DNA from: Methyloversatilis sp.
Lineage (GTDB): Bacteria; Pseudomonadota; Gammaproteobacteria; Burkholderiales; Rhodocyclaceae
DNA length: 46,042 bases
Direction of reading: 5' to 3'
Assembly (NCBI GenBank): GCA_017984755.1
Contig: JAGNYW010000022.1
Location: forward strand, 1-46,042
The notes below the pieces were generated by a model. It saw only the letters and a list, made by a program, of their open reading frames with translations. It searched no databases and was not told the origin of the DNA. The position numbers were made by a program, and so were the translations under genes. Positions 27,281 through 36,660 of this stretch are shown here, in pieces. How positions within the stretch are numbered: the stretch's first letter is position 1; each line of letters begins with the position of its first letter.

Positions 27281-28594
27281 TCAGTCGCCGGCGACGATGA
27301 CCCGCACCGTGTTGTCGGCCGACAGGCGACGCTCGAACGCTTCCTTCACCTGCCGGGCCGTGACGGCCTCGACCCGTTCCGGAAACTTCTTCAGCCAGTC
27401 GAGCGGCAGACCATAGAAACCGATGACGGCGAGGCTGTCCAGCAGCTTGCGGTTGCTGTCGAGGCGCAGCGAATAGCCATCGACCAGATTGCGCTTGGCG
27501 GCACGCAGTTCGTCTTCGGTCGGACCCTTCGCCATGAAGGCGGCGAGGGTTTCGTCAACCACCTTCAGCGCATCGGCTGCCTGACTGCGCTGGGTCTGAA
27601 GCCCGATCTGGAACGGGCCGGGCTGGCGCTGCGGGTTGAAATAGCTGTAGACGCTGTAGGCGTAACCGCGCTTTTCCCGCACCTCCTTGGTCAGCCGCGA
27701 CACGAAGCCGCCACCGCCGAGAATGTAGTTGCCGACCTGCAGGGGGAAGAAGTCCGGGTCGCCGCGACGCATCACCGGCTGGCCGACGAAAATATGGCTC
27801 TGGTTCGCCGGATGGGCGACCCTTTCGGTACTCGCCTGTGGCAGGGTCACGTCAGCCACCGGTGCCAGCGGAGCGCCCTGCTGCAGACCGCCGGTGAGCT
27901 GCAGTGCGATCGCCTCGGCCTGTTCGCGCGTCACGTCGCCGACGATGGACACGACCGCGCGCGACGACACGTAATGCGTCTGGTAATGCGCCACCAGATC
28001 GTCTCGCCCGATCGCCGAAACCGACTCCACGGTGGCGCTGCGGCCGTACGGGTGATCGCCGTACAGGGCCTTCGCAAAACGCTTGGCACCGATCGCATCG
28101 GGTTTGGTGTCGGCTTCGCGCAGGCCGGAAATCGCGCGCGCTTTCTCTCGCTCCAGCACGGTTGCCGGGAACTCGGGACGGCTCAGTACCGTGCGCAGCA
28201 ACTCGAGCGCGCCTTCCCTCTCGCGCGCACTGGACAAGGTGCGCAGTGACAGACCGGCACGGTCGTTGTCGGACACGCCCGACATCTGCGCGCCGAGGTC
28301 GGTCAGACGTTCGGCCAGCGTTTCTTCGTCCAGACCGCCGGCGCCGCTGTCGAGCAGGCTCTGCGTCATCGACGCCAACCCGCTCTTGTCGGCCGGATCC
28401 CGCGCCGCACCGGCGTCGAAATCGACCTGCACGTCGAGGATGGGCAGCACATGACTTTCGACGAAATAGACACGGGTGCCGTTCGCCGCAACCCAGTGCT
28501 GGATGTCGACATTGGCGGCAGCGGGCAGCGCGGCCAGCGATGCAGCGAGTGCGCACGCAACACGCGACAGCGTGCTGCAAAAAGACTTGATCAT
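27281..28594 (-). CDS. M16 family peptidase homologue, non-catalytic subunit
   Basis: The 437-residue secreted protein has a signal peptide (MIKSFCSTLSRVACALAASLAALPAAA) and two M16 domains. At the position of the zinc motif HxxEH it reads S-M-T-Q-S (about 75-79), so all three metal/catalytic residues are replaced. The C-terminal domain keeps the substrate-clamping segments REKRGYAYSVYSYF and QIGLQTQR. The start at 28592-28594 opens the signal peptide; the open frame continuing to 28699 is inside the upstream gene. It follows the catalytic partner by 31 bases. Such active/inactive pairs are expected to form heterodimers (known for PqqF/MPP-like enzymes). The substrate is unknown. Confidence 0.9.
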   Translation of the reverse strand: MIKSFCSTLSRVACALAASLAALPAAANVDIQHWVAANGTRVYFVESHVLPILDVQVDFDAGAARDPADKSGLASMTQSLLDSGAGGLDEETLAERLTDLGAQMSGVSDNDRAGLSLRTLSSAREREGALELLRTVLSRPEFPATVLEREKARAISGLREADTKPDAIGAKRFAKALYGDHPYGRSATVESVSAIGRDDLVAHYQTHYVSSRAVVSIVGDVTREQAEAIALQLTGGLQQGAPLAPVADVTLPQASTERVAHPANQSHIFVGQPVMRRGDPDFFPLQVGNYILGGGGFVSRLTKEVREKRGYAYSVYSYFNPQRQPGPFQIGLQTQRSQAADALKVVDETLAAFMAKGPTEDELRAAKRNLVDGYSLRLDSNRKLLDSLAVIGFYGLPLDWLKKFPERVEAVTARQVKEAFERRLSADNTVRVIVAGD

Positions 28595-28625
28595 CCGAAT
28601 CCCCTGCTTGAAATCTGTGAGCGTC

Positions 28626-30011
28626 TCAATGACGCAGGCCGGCCGGTTTGGCACGCGGCTTGGCGTTCGGGTCGAGCGGCTGCGGGTCGAGCACGGCAAC
28701 GGTCAGGGTGTCATCGCCGAAATACTTCTGCGCCACGGCCTGCACCTCGGCTGCCGTGACGGTGCGCAGCTTTTCGAGCATGAGATCGCTGTCCTGCCAG
28801 CGATAGCCGGCCGCTTCGAGACGACCGATCTCCATCGCCTGCACATAGGTCGAATCACGTTTGTAGACCTGCGCTGCCACGGTCAGCGTCTTCACGCGCT
28901 CCAGTTCCGCTTCCGCCACACCCTCGTCCGCGATGCGCTTCACTTCGGCCCGAAGCGCTGCCTCGAGTTCGGCGACCGTCCTGCCCCTGGCAGGCGCACC
29001 GCCCAGCACGAAGGTGACCTCGCCACGTGCGGTCGAGTCGTAATAGGCGCCGACCTCGGTCGCGACCTGACTGCCTCGCACCAGATTGCGCGACAGTCTC
29101 GATGCCGCATGGCCGTCGAGAATGCCGGCCAGCACATCGAGCGCATACGGCTCGCGATCGCTCGTCACGTCGGTCAGGCGCGGTACCTTCCACGCCATCA
29201 CGATCTGCGGCACTTCCGCCGGCGCCTTCACGACGACCCGGCGCTGACCGGTCTGCAGCGGCTCGGCCGTGGTCTTGCGCACCGGCAGCGGCTCGGCCTT
29301 CATCCGGCCGTAGTGCTTCTTCACCAGGCTGAACACAGCCTTGTGATCCACATCGCCGACCACCACCACGTAGGCATTGTTCGGCGCGTACCACCGGTGA
29401 TACCAGTCGCGGGCGTCGTCCGGACGCATGTTCTCGAGGTCGTTCATCCAGCCGATGATCGGCCGGCGGTAGGGATGCGCGGTGAACGCGCTCGCCATCA
29501 GCTGTTCATACACCTGCGCCTGCGGCTTGTCGTCCGTGCGCAGCCGTCGCTCTTCCATCACCACCTTGAGCTCGCGCTCGAACTCGTCGTCATTGATGAC
29601 CAGATTGCGCATGCGGTCCGCTTCGAGCTCGATCATGCGCGGCAGTGCGGCAGCCGGCACACGCTGGAAGTAGGCCGTGTAGTCCTGGCTGGTGAAGGCA
29701 TTGTCGCTGCCGCCTGCGCGGGCGACGATTTCGTTGAATTCGCCCGCCTTGAGCTTCTTCGTGCCCTTGAACATCATGTGTTCGAGCAGATGCGCAACGC
29801 CGGTCGTACCGTCCTTTTCGTCCATCGCACCGACCCGGTACCACACCATGTGAACCGCGACCGGCGCCCGGCGATCTTCCTTCACGATCACGCGCAGACC
29901 ATTGGGCAGCATCGTTTCGTACGGATTGGCCATGGCCGGACCGGCGATCAGCAGCGAAGCGGCGAGGAAGCCGCACCGTGCGATGCCATTGGAAAAACTG
30001 CGCAAATCCAT
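28626..30011 (-). CDS. M16 family zinc metallopeptidase, catalytic subunit
   Basis: The 461-residue periplasmic peptidase has a signal peptide ending at about AMA (residues 26-28). The inverted zinc motif HLLEH is at residues 74-78 in GVAHLLEHMMFKGT, and the third zinc ligand is in VVMEERRLRTDD at about 153. The second half shows the R/Y-type motif region ARGEVTFVLGGAPARG. It is the first gene of the series M16-M16-rsmD-coaD-ferredoxin and is divergent from ftsY. The M16 pair divergent from ftsY is a recurring betaproteobacterial order. Confidence 0.94.
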   Translation of the reverse strand: MDLRSFSNGIARCGFLAASLLIAGPAMANPYETMLPNGLRVIVKEDRRAPVAVHMVWYRVGAMDEKDGTTGVAHLLEHMMFKGTKKLKAGEFNEIVARAGGSDNAFTSQDYTAYFQRVPAAALPRMIELEADRMRNLVINDDEFERELKVVMEERRLRTDDKPQAQVYEQLMASAFTAHPYRRPIIGWMNDLENMRPDDARDWYHRWYAPNNAYVVVVGDVDHKAVFSLVKKHYGRMKAEPLPVRKTTAEPLQTGQRRVVVKAPAEVPQIVMAWKVPRLTDVTSDREPYALDVLAGILDGHAASRLSRNLVRGSQVATEVGAYYDSTARGEVTFVLGGAPARGRTVAELEAALRAEVKRIADEGVAEAELERVKTLTVAAQVYKRDSTYVQAMEIGRLEAAGYRWQDSDLMLEKLRTVTAAEVQAVAQKYFGDDTLTVAVLDPQPLDPNAKPRAKPAGLRH

Positions 30012-30118
30012 CTGTTACACTCTCCGACAGTGAATGTGAGCACGGCGTATTTGTGATCACGCCTCTGTTTCATCACCTTGCGCCCTGGGCGCAGGGTGTT
30101 CCAGTGACCGTCTCCCAC

Positions 30119-31168
30119 ATGTTTGGTTTCTTCAAGAAGGACAAAGCTGCGACGTCCGAGCCCGCGGGGCTGCCGACGGCCGGGGTTGCGCCAGTCGCCG
30201 CGCAGGATAGCGCGCCCGAGGCAGACGCGCCGAAATTGTCGTGGGCACAACGGCTGCGTGCCGGATTGTCCCGGACGCGCGCGCAGATCGGTGGTCAGCT
30301 CAATGCGCTTTTCCTGCGCACGAGGGTCGATGACGAGCTGCTCGAAGAGCTGGAGACCCTGCTCATCACCTCGGACGTCGGCATGGATGCCACGACCCAT
30401 CTGCTCGACCGCCTGCGCGAACGGGTGAAGCGCGAGCGCATCGAAGAACCGGCCCGGTTGAGGGATGTGCTGCGCGACGAAATGACCGCGCTCATCCTGC
30501 CGCTGGAAAAGTCGCTCGACGTCAGCACGCACAAGCCGTTCATCATCATGATCGCGGGCGTGAACGGCGCCGGCAAGACGACCTCCATCGGCAAGCTGGC
30601 CAAGCACTTCCAGTCGCAGGGCAAGAGCGTGCTGCTGGCGGCGGGCGACACCTTCCGCGCTGCCGCGCGCGAACAGCTGGAAACCTGGGGCGTACGCAAC
30701 AATGTGGCCGTGATCGCGCAGGAGTCGGGTGACCCCGCCGCGGTGGTGTTCGATGCGATCAATGCAGCGCGTGCCCGCAATATAGATATCGTGCTGGCGG
30801 ACACCGCCGGTCGGCTGCCGACGCAGTTGCACCTGATGGAAGAGATCGCCAAGATCAAGCGCGTGATTGCCAAGGCCGATCCGACCGGACCACACGAAGT
30901 GCTGCTGGTGCTCGACGGCAACATCGGGCAGAACGCGCTGGCACAGGTGAAGGCGTTCGACGCCGCGCTCGGCGTGACCGGGCTGGTCATGACCAAGCTC
31001 GACGGTACGGCGCGGGGCGGCGTGATCGCCGCCATCGCGAAACAGCACGCGCCGAACCGCCCGATCGCACTGCGCTACATCGGTGTCGGCGAAGGTCTGG
31101 ACGATCTGCAGCCCTTCAACGCGACCGAATTCGTCGACGCCCTGTTCGAGCCCCAGAAGTCGGCATGA
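30119..31168 (+). CDS. ftsY: signal recognition particle receptor FtsY
   Basis: The 349-residue SRP-type GTPase docks ribosome-SRP complexes at the inner membrane for cotranslational insertion. A short acidic/Ala-rich A domain (MFGFFKKDK..., to about 45) precedes the helical N domain and the G domain. G motifs are GVNGAGKTT at about 148-156, [30 protein letters not shown] at about 296-305, and a C-terminal [12 protein letters not shown]. The ATG at 30119 is chosen for the MFGFFKK start typical of the family; a GTG five codons upstream is possible. The four-base overlap with ftsE (ATGA) shows coupling. Confidence 0.96.
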   Translation: MFGFFKKDKAATSEPAGLPTAGVAPVAAQDSAPEADAPKLSWAQRLRAGLSRTRAQIGGQLNALFLRTRVDDELLEELETLLITSDVGMDATTHLLDRLRERVKRERIEEPARLRDVLRDEMTALILPLEKSLDVSTHKPFIIMIAGVNGAGKTTSIGKLAKHFQSQGKSVLLAAGDTFRAAAREQLETWGVRNNVAVIAQESGDPAAVVFDAINAARARNIDIVLADTAGRLPTQLHLMEEIAKIKRVIAKADPTGPHEVLLVLDGNIGQNALAQVKAFDAALGVTGLVMTKLDGTARGGVIAAIAKQHAPNRPIALRYIGVGEGLDDLQPFNATEFVDALFEPQKSA

Positions 31169-31815
31169 TCCGTTTTTCAGAGGTGACCAAGCGCTATCCG
31201 GGCGGGCATACCGCGCTTGATGGCTTCGACTGCGACATCGGGCGCGGCGAAATGGTGGTGGTGAGCGGTCACTCCGGTGCCGGCAAGAGCACCCTGCTGC
31301 GTCTGCTCGCCGTACTTGAACGCCCGACCGAAGGTCAGGTGCTGGTGGGTGGCGAAAATGTGTCGGCACTCAAGCGCGCAGCGCTGCCCTACTGGCGCCG
31401 TTCGATCGGTCTGGTCATGCAGGACCAGCGCCTGCTGTTCGACCGCAGCGCTTTCGACAACGTGCTGCTGCCGCTGTCCATCTGCAGCCATCCGCCGCGC
31501 GAAGCGGCCAACCGGGTGCGTGCGGCGCTGGAAAGGGTCGGCCTGTCCGGTCGGGAGAAGTCGATGCCGGTCGAACTGTCCGGCGGCGAACAGCAACGCC
31601 TGACAATCGCCCGCGCCATCGTGAACCGCCCGCAGATCCTGCTGGCCGACGAGCCGACGGCCCACCTCGACGACGCCTACGCCCGCGACATCGCGGAACT
31701 GTTCCGCTCGTTCAACGAAGCCGGCGTGACGATCATGCTGACCACCCACGACGACGCGCTTTTTTCGCGCTACGCGCCGCGCCGGCTGGTGCTCGCACAG
31801 GGGCGCCTGCAGTGA
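31165..31815 (+). CDS. ftsE: cell-division ATP-binding protein FtsE
   Basis: The 216-residue ABC ATPase works with FtsX to control septal amidases. Walker A GHSGAGKSTLLRLL is at about 35-48, the Q-loop is in VMQDQRLL, the signature is LSGGEQQRL at about 138-146, and Walker B is ILLADEPTAHLD. Most FtsE proteins read DEPTGNLD here, so Ala-His is a minor variation. The H-loop is TTHDD. It overlaps ftsY by four bases and ftsX by four bases. Confidence 0.96.
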   Translation: MIRFSEVTKRYPGGHTALDGFDCDIGRGEMVVVSGHSGAGKSTLLRLLAVLERPTEGQVLVGGENVSALKRAALPYWRRSIGLVMQDQRLLFDRSAFDNVLLPLSICSHPPREAANRVRAALERVGLSGREKSMPVELSGGEQQRLTIARAIVNRPQILLADEPTAHLDDAYARDIAELFRSFNEAGVTIMLTTHDDALFSRYAPRRLVLAQGRLQ

Positions 31816-32711
31816 TGTGGCTGCGCCTGCAGATGCGTGCCGGCCTGCGCGCCGCGCGCCAGATGGTTCGTCAGCCGTTCAACACGCTGCTCGCCGCGCT
31901 GGTCGTGGGCATTGCGGCGGCACTGCCGGCGACCGGCTTCATGCTGCTGGACAACCTGCAGCGGCTGGCCGGCAATGTCAGCGCCGCGCCGGAAATTTCG
32001 GTCTTCATGAAGCCGCAGATCGATGCCGCTGCGCTGAAATCGGCTGACCAGCGCATCCGCAAGCTCGCGCAGGATGCCCGCGTCGAACCGATTCCGCGCG
32101 AGGCGGCGCTGCAACGCTTCCGGGACAACGATGCACTGGCCGAAATCCTTGCAGCGCTGCCGGAAAACCCTTTTGCCGACGCCTTCATCGTGCGGCTGGA
32201 CTCGGCTGATGCTGCCCGACTCGAAGCGCTGCGCGACGCTCTGGCCTCACTGCCGGACGTCGAGCATGCACAGCTCGATTCCGTCTGGGCCAGACGTCTC
32301 GACGCCCTGATCAGGCTCGGCCAGCAGGCGCTCGCCATGCTCGCCGGTGTGCTGGGCCTGGGTCTGGTCGCCGTCACTTTCAACACCATTCGCCTGCAGC
32401 TGCTGACGCAACGGGATGAAATCGAAGTAAGCCGGCTGCTTGGGGCCACAGACGCGTGGATCCGTCGGCCTTTCCACTGGTTCGGCGCACTGCAGGGCCT
32501 GCTCGGCGGTGCGCTGGCAGGCGTGATGGCGCTGGCCGCAACGCATGCACTGGCGCAGCCGATGGCTGACATCGCCGGTCTGTACAGCCTCGAATTCGTG
32601 CTGCGTCCGCTCGGAACGGTCCACTGGCTGGTGCTTCTTGCGCTGTGTGCACTGCTCGGATTGCTCGGCGCCAGCGCGTCGGTACGCCGCCACCTGTCGC
32701 GCATCGCCTGA
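31812..32711 (+). CDS. ftsX: cell-division permease-like protein FtsX
   Basis: The 299-residue membrane protein has four helices: one at about 27-47, and three between about 170 and 290. A large periplasmic loop (about 48-165), which recruits amidase activators, separates the first two. Family segments include PFNTLLAALVVGIAAALP, SVFMKPQ and the LLTQRDEIEVSRLLGATD cytoplasmic loop. The GTG at 31812 forms a GTGA junction with the ftsE stop; the ATG directly after (31815) is equally likely. FtsEX regulates amidase/EnvC-type activity; amiC is in the same window. Confidence 0.93.
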   Translation: MMWLRLQMRAGLRAARQMVRQPFNTLLAALVVGIAAALPATGFMLLDNLQRLAGNVSAAPEISVFMKPQIDAAALKSADQRIRKLAQDARVEPIPREAALQRFRDNDALAEILAALPENPFADAFIVRLDSADAARLEALRDALASLPDVEHAQLDSVWARRLDALIRLGQQALAMLAGVLGLGLVAVTFNTIRLQLLTQRDEIEVSRLLGATDAWIRRPFHWFGALQGLLGGALAGVMALAATHALAQPMADIAGLYSLEFVLRPLGTVHWLVLLALCALLGLLGASASVRRHLSRIA

Positions 32712-32723
32712 TCCGGCGCCACG

Positions 32724-34157
32724 ATGCGCGTCCTGCTGGCTCTCCTTTTCTGCCTCATCGCACCCGGCGCAGCCGCCGTACTGCCCGCCCCCGTGCTGCA
32801 GGCGCTGCGTGGCGCCGACATCCCGGCGTCGGCCATTTCCGTCGTCGTGCAGTCGGTCGAGGGCGGGCCGGCTCGCATCAGCCACCGCGCCAGGGTGCCG
32901 ATGAATCCGGCTTCGGTCATGAAGCTGGTGACCACCTACGTCGCACTCGACAGCCTGGGGCCTGCCTGGGTGTGGCGCACCGACGCATTGATGACCGGTC
33001 GGCTGGACAACGGCGTTCTCGAGGGCAACCTGCTTCTGCGCGGCAGCGGCGATCCGGCGTTTTCAATGGAACAGCTGTGGCTCCTGCTGCGCGATCTTCG
33101 CGCCCGCGGCGTGCGCGACATCCGCGGCGACGTGGTCACCGACCGCAGCATCTTCGCGCCCGTGCAGCATGATCCCGGCGCCTTCGACAATGAAGCGCTG
33201 GCCGCCTACAACGTAGGCCCGGACGGTCTTCTGTTCGCGCACAACGCGCTGCGCATCCGCATCGTGCCGCAGGCCGGCGGCGTACCGATACTGTGGTCGG
33301 AACCACCGCTCGATGGCGTGCAGGTGGACAATCGCGTCCAGTTGACGGAAGGCGAATGCGACGACTGGAAGGACGCACTCGGCGCACGGATCAGCACGCT
33401 GCCGGGCGATGACGCACGGATGACGCTGCAGATCAGCGGGCGCTTCGCCCGCAAGTGCGGCGAACGCATCTGGAACATCGCGCCGCTGCCGCACGACATC
33501 TTTTTCGCGCGGGCACTGCGCGCCATGTGGGCCGAACTCGGCGGGCGCATCGCCGGGCGGGTGCGTGACGGCGCAATACCGGCCGATGCGGTCATGCTGG
33601 CCGGCATCGATTCACCGCCGCTGTCGCAGGTCATCCGCGACATCAACAAGTACAGCAACAATGTGATGGCGCGCCAACTGTTCCTGACGCTGGGTGCCGG
33701 CAGCGGCGCGCCGGCAGACACGTCGCGCGCCGACGCCGCTGTCCGGGCATGGACTCGCCAGCGCGGTGTGGCACTGCCCAGTCTGGTGATGGAAAACGGA
33801 TCCGGACTTTCACGCACCGAGCGCCTGTCGGCACACGATCTGGCGACCCTGCTGCGTCATGCGTGGGCCAGCAGCGTGATGCCGGAATTCGTGTCGTCGA
33901 TGCCGGTACTGTCAGTCGATGGCACGCTGCGGCGGCGACTGCGCGAATCACCGCTCAGCGGCCAGGCTCATCTCAAGACCGGATCTCTCGCGGATGCCCG
34001 GTCAATCGCCGGCTATGTGCTCGACCGCAATGGCCAGCGCGTGCTGATGGTCGCGTGGCTCAATCATCCGAATGCCCGGCGCGCCCAGCCCGTACTCGAG
34101 GCATTGCTCGAATGGGTGTGGTCCGGAAACGCCCGGGCTTTTCCCGTCACGGAATAG
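32724..34157 (+). CDS. dacB: D-alanyl-D-alanine carboxypeptidase/endopeptidase (PBP4)
   Basis: The 477-residue periplasmic serine peptidase cuts peptidoglycan cross-links and terminal D-Ala. It has a signal peptide (residues 1-18). The S-x-x-K nucleophile motif SVMK is at 64-67, the second motif YSN is at 310-312 in NKYSNNVMAR, and KTG is at 418-420 in HLKTGSLADARSIAGY. A large insertion between SxxK and SxN marks the S13/PBP4 class. It starts 12 bases after ftsX and is probably the last gene of ftsYEX-dacB, placing a cell-wall hydrolase in the division operon. Confidence 0.95.
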   Translation: MRVLLALLFCLIAPGAAAVLPAPVLQALRGADIPASAISVVVQSVEGGPARISHRARVPMNPASVMKLVTTYVALDSLGPAWVWRTDALMTGRLDNGVLEGNLLLRGSGDPAFSMEQLWLLLRDLRARGVRDIRGDVVTDRSIFAPVQHDPGAFDNEALAAYNVGPDGLLFAHNALRIRIVPQAGGVPILWSEPPLDGVQVDNRVQLTEGECDDWKDALGARISTLPGDDARMTLQISGRFARKCGERIWNIAPLPHDIFFARALRAMWAELGGRIAGRVRDGAIPADAVMLAGIDSPPLSQVIRDINKYSNNVMARQLFLTLGAGSGAPADTSRADAAVRAWTRQRGVALPSLVMENGSGLSRTERLSAHDLATLLRHAWASSVMPEFVSSMPVLSVDGTLRRRLRESPLSGQAHLKTGSLADARSIAGYVLDRNGQRVLMVAWLNHPNARRAQPVLEALLEWVWSGNARAFPVTE

Positions 34158-34178
34158 GGTCCACTGGCACTGGACCCT
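34156..34178. terminator. hairpin between convergent dacB and grxD
   Basis: AGGGTCCA (34156-34163, overlapping the dacB stop) pairs with TGGACCCT (34171-34178) around a seven-base loop. It lies 16 bases beyond the grxD stop. No T tract is present on either strand, so it is a possible bidirectional terminator of uncertain strength. Confidence 0.4.
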
Positions 34179-34194
34179 GGCCGCAGGAGAGGCT

Positions 34195-34506
34195 TCAGGC
34201 GCCTTCGAGTTCCTTCTGCAGTTCGCCTGACTGGAACATTTCCTTGACGATGTCGCAGCCGCCGATGAACTCGCCACGCACGTAAAGCTGGGGGATGGTC
34301 GGCCAGTTCGCGTATTCCTTGATGCCCTGGCGGATTTCCGCGTCTTCCAGCACGTTGATGGTGTACAGGTTCTGCACGCCGACATGCTTGAGTATCTGAA
34401 TCACCGTGGCCGAGAAACCGCACTGCGGGAACTGCGGCGTGCCCTTCATGAACAGCACTACGGGGTGGCTGGTGACGGTTTCCTTGATCCGGTCCTGGAC
34501 GCTCAT
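34195..34506 (-). CDS. grxD: monothiol glutaredoxin GrxD
   Basis: The 103-residue protein carries the monothiol active site CGFS (29-32) in [14 protein letters not shown], plus the glutathione-binding segments [19 protein letters not shown]. Such proteins bind a 2Fe-2S cluster as dimers and hand it to targets or to BolA partners. The start at 34504-34506 ([11 protein letters not shown]) is canonical. An open frame to 34623 adds non-family residues. It is the last gene of hemA-prfA-prmC-grxD. Confidence 0.96.
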   Translation of the reverse strand: MSVQDRIKETVTSHPVVLFMKGTPQFPQCGFSATVIQILKHVGVQNLYTINVLEDAEIRQGIKEYANWPTIPQLYVRGEFIGGCDIVKEMFQSGELQKELEGA

Positions 34507-34606
34507 GCTTGTTTCCTTTTGAGTAATGAATCGATCGAATGCTGTTGTCGGAGCCTGCAGCGGCATCGCCGTGCAACGCCATGTACCCTGGCGGGCCTGA
34601 ACCTCG

Positions 34607-35434
34607 TTATCTTCCCGCCGCACAACCGCCGCTGATGCGTTCGATGCCGGCCAGATCGCGCCATGAGCTTACATCGGCGAGCCCGGCACTGCGCATCAGC
34701 GCACGCACGACCGGTGCCTGATCGTAGCCATGCTCGCATAACAGCCAGCCCTCTGGTGCGAGTCGGGCCGGCGCTGTACCGCAGACAGCGCGCAATGCAT
34801 CCAGGCCATCGCCGCCGCTGACCAGAGCCTCCATCGGTTCGAAGCGCAGGTCACCCTGCGCGACGTGCGGATCACCGGCACGAATGTACGGCGGGTTTGA
34901 CACGATGCAGTCGAATTGGTGCGACCGTAGCGCATCAAGCCAGTTGGAGGCGACGAAGATCACGTCAAGACCGAGCCGCCGGGCGTTGTCGCGGGCGATC
35001 GCCAGTGCCGCGCTCGATCGGTCGACTGCCGTCACCTGCGCGCCCGGGCACTGCGACTTGATGGCCAGCGCGATGGCTCCGGAACCGGTTCCGGCATCAA
35101 GCACACGCGGCGTACGCAGGGCCCCGATGCAGTCGAGTGCGCGCTCGACCAGCAATTCGGTTTCAGGCCGCGGGATGAGCACACCGGCGCCGACCGCCAG
35201 ATCCAGTCCGAAGAATTCCCGCCGGCCAACCAGGTAAGCCACCGGTTCACCGGCGACCCGACGCGCGAGCAGCCGGTCGAGGGCGTCAAGCTGCGCAGCG
35301 GCGAGCGGATCTCGTCCACGGGCGATCAACGCTGCGCGATCGCAACCGAGCACATGGGCGGCGAGCACCTGCGCGTCGCGGCTGTCGATGCGTGTCCGCG
35401 CGGTGCGCAACCATTCGTCGAGCGTGGCGATCAT
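34607..35434 (-). CDS. prmC: release factor glutamine methyltransferase PrmC
   Basis: The 275-residue SAM-dependent enzyme methylates the GGQ glutamine of release factors. The helical N-terminal domain ends with [15 protein letters not shown]. The SAM loop [13 protein letters not shown] is at about 112-124, and the catalytic NPPY is at 180-183. I use the ATG at 35432-35434 (MIATLDEW); a TTG seven codons upstream (35455) is an alternative. It lies 49 bases after prfA, whose product is its substrate, the classic hemA-prfA-prmC order. Confidence 0.96.
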   Translation of the reverse strand: MIATLDEWLRTARTRIDSRDAQVLAAHVLGCDRAALIARGRDPLAAAQLDALDRLLARRVAGEPVAYLVGRREFFGLDLAVGAGVLIPRPETELLVERALDCIGALRTPRVLDAGTGSGAIALAIKSQCPGAQVTAVDRSSAALAIARDNARRLGLDVIFVASNWLDALRSHQFDCIVSNPPYIRAGDPHVAQGDLRFEPMEALVSGGDGLDALRAVCGTAPARLAPEGWLLCEHGYDQAPVVRALMRSAGLADVSSWRDLAGIERISGGCAAGR

Positions 35435-35483
35435 GCCTGCGTCCGCACGCCCCAACCGCCGCGCTTCCGGCCAGAACGCGGAC

Positions 35484-36569
35484 TCACGCCCCCTCTTCCG
35501 CCAGTTGCTGAAGCTGCTCGGCCTGATGCTCGTGCGCCAGCCCGTCCAGCAGTTCGGTCAGGTCGCCGTCCATGATGTTGTCGATCTTGTACAGCGTCAG
35601 GTTGATGCGGTGGTCGGTGACGCGACCCTGCGGAAAGTTGTAGGTGCGGATGCGCTCGGAGCGATCGCCGCTGCCGACCAGACTTTTGCGGGTCGATGCG
35701 ATCTGGCTGTCGCGTGCGCGCACCTGCGCATCGCGGATGCGTGCGGCAAGCACGGCCATGGCCTGCGCCTTGTTGCGGTGCTGGCTCCGGTCATCCTGGC
35801 ACTCGACCACGATGCCGGTCGGCAAGTGCGTGATGCGCACCGCCGAATCGGTCTTGTTGATGTGCTGACCGCCGGCACCCGACGCGCGGAAGGTGTCGAT
35901 GCGCAGGTCTGCGGGATTGATGTCGACCTCGCCGACCTCGTCCACTTCAGCCATCACGGCCACCGTACAGGCCGAGGTGTGGATGCGGCCCTGCGTTTCG
36001 GTGACCGGCACGCGCTGCACGCGATGGCCACCGGATTCGAACTTGAGACGCGAGTACACGCCCTCGCCCACGATGCGGGCGATGATTTCACGGTAACCAC
36101 CCAGATCCGATTCGCTGGCGGACACCACCTCGACCTTCCAGCGATTGCGCTCGGCATGTCGTGAATACATGCGGAACAGATCTGCCGCGAACAACGCGGA
36201 TTCGTCGCCACCGGTGCCGGCGCGGATTTCCAGAAACACGTTGCGCCCATCGTCCGGATCACGCGGCAGCAAGGCGCGCTGCAGGTCACTCTCGAGACGT
36301 GCCATGTCCGTCGATGACTGTTCGATCTCGAGTTGCGCCAGTTCCTTCATGTCCGGATCGGCAAGCAGGCTGCGCGCCGCCTCGCCATCGTCGCGCGACT
36401 TGCACCATGCCTTGTAGAGCGCGATGACTGGCGTGAGCTCGGCGTGTTCGCGCGTGAACCTGCGGTAGCGGTCGATGTCTCCGGTCACGCCCGGATCGGA
36501 CAATGCTGCGTCCAGATCGGCGAGCCGTTGCGACAGGTGTTCGAGCTTGTCGGCGATGCGCGGTTTCAT
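35484..36569 (-). CDS. prfA: peptide chain release factor 1
   Basis: The 361-residue factor reads UAA and UAG stops and triggers peptide release. The GGQ motif is at 233-235 in [16 protein letters not shown], and the [20 protein letters not shown] region follows the helical domain at about 116-135. The start at 36567-36569 ([16 protein letters not shown]) matches the family; ten upstream in-frame residues are rejected. The sequence HTSACTVAV is the usual PxT region neighbourhood. It lies 91 bases after hemA. Confidence 0.97.
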   Translation of the reverse strand: MKPRIADKLEHLSQRLADLDAALSDPGVTGDIDRYRRFTREHAELTPVIALYKAWCKSRDDGEAARSLLADPDMKELAQLEIEQSSTDMARLESDLQRALLPRDPDDGRNVFLEIRAGTGGDESALFAADLFRMYSRHAERNRWKVEVVSASESDLGGYREIIARIVGEGVYSRLKFESGGHRVQRVPVTETQGRIHTSACTVAVMAEVDEVGEVDINPADLRIDTFRASGAGGQHINKTDSAVRITHLPTGIVVECQDDRSQHRNKAQAMAVLAARIRDAQVRARDSQIASTRKSLVGSGDRSERIRTYNFPQGRVTDHRINLTLYKIDNIMDGDLTELLDGLAHEHQAEQLQQLAEEGA

Positions 36570-36660
36570 GCGGGAGGTGTTCGGGAGATGGCATGGCACC
36601 GGAGGAGCCGGACAGGCACCGGAGCCGGCAGACAGAAAAACTGGGCTTTGGAGGGCGACG

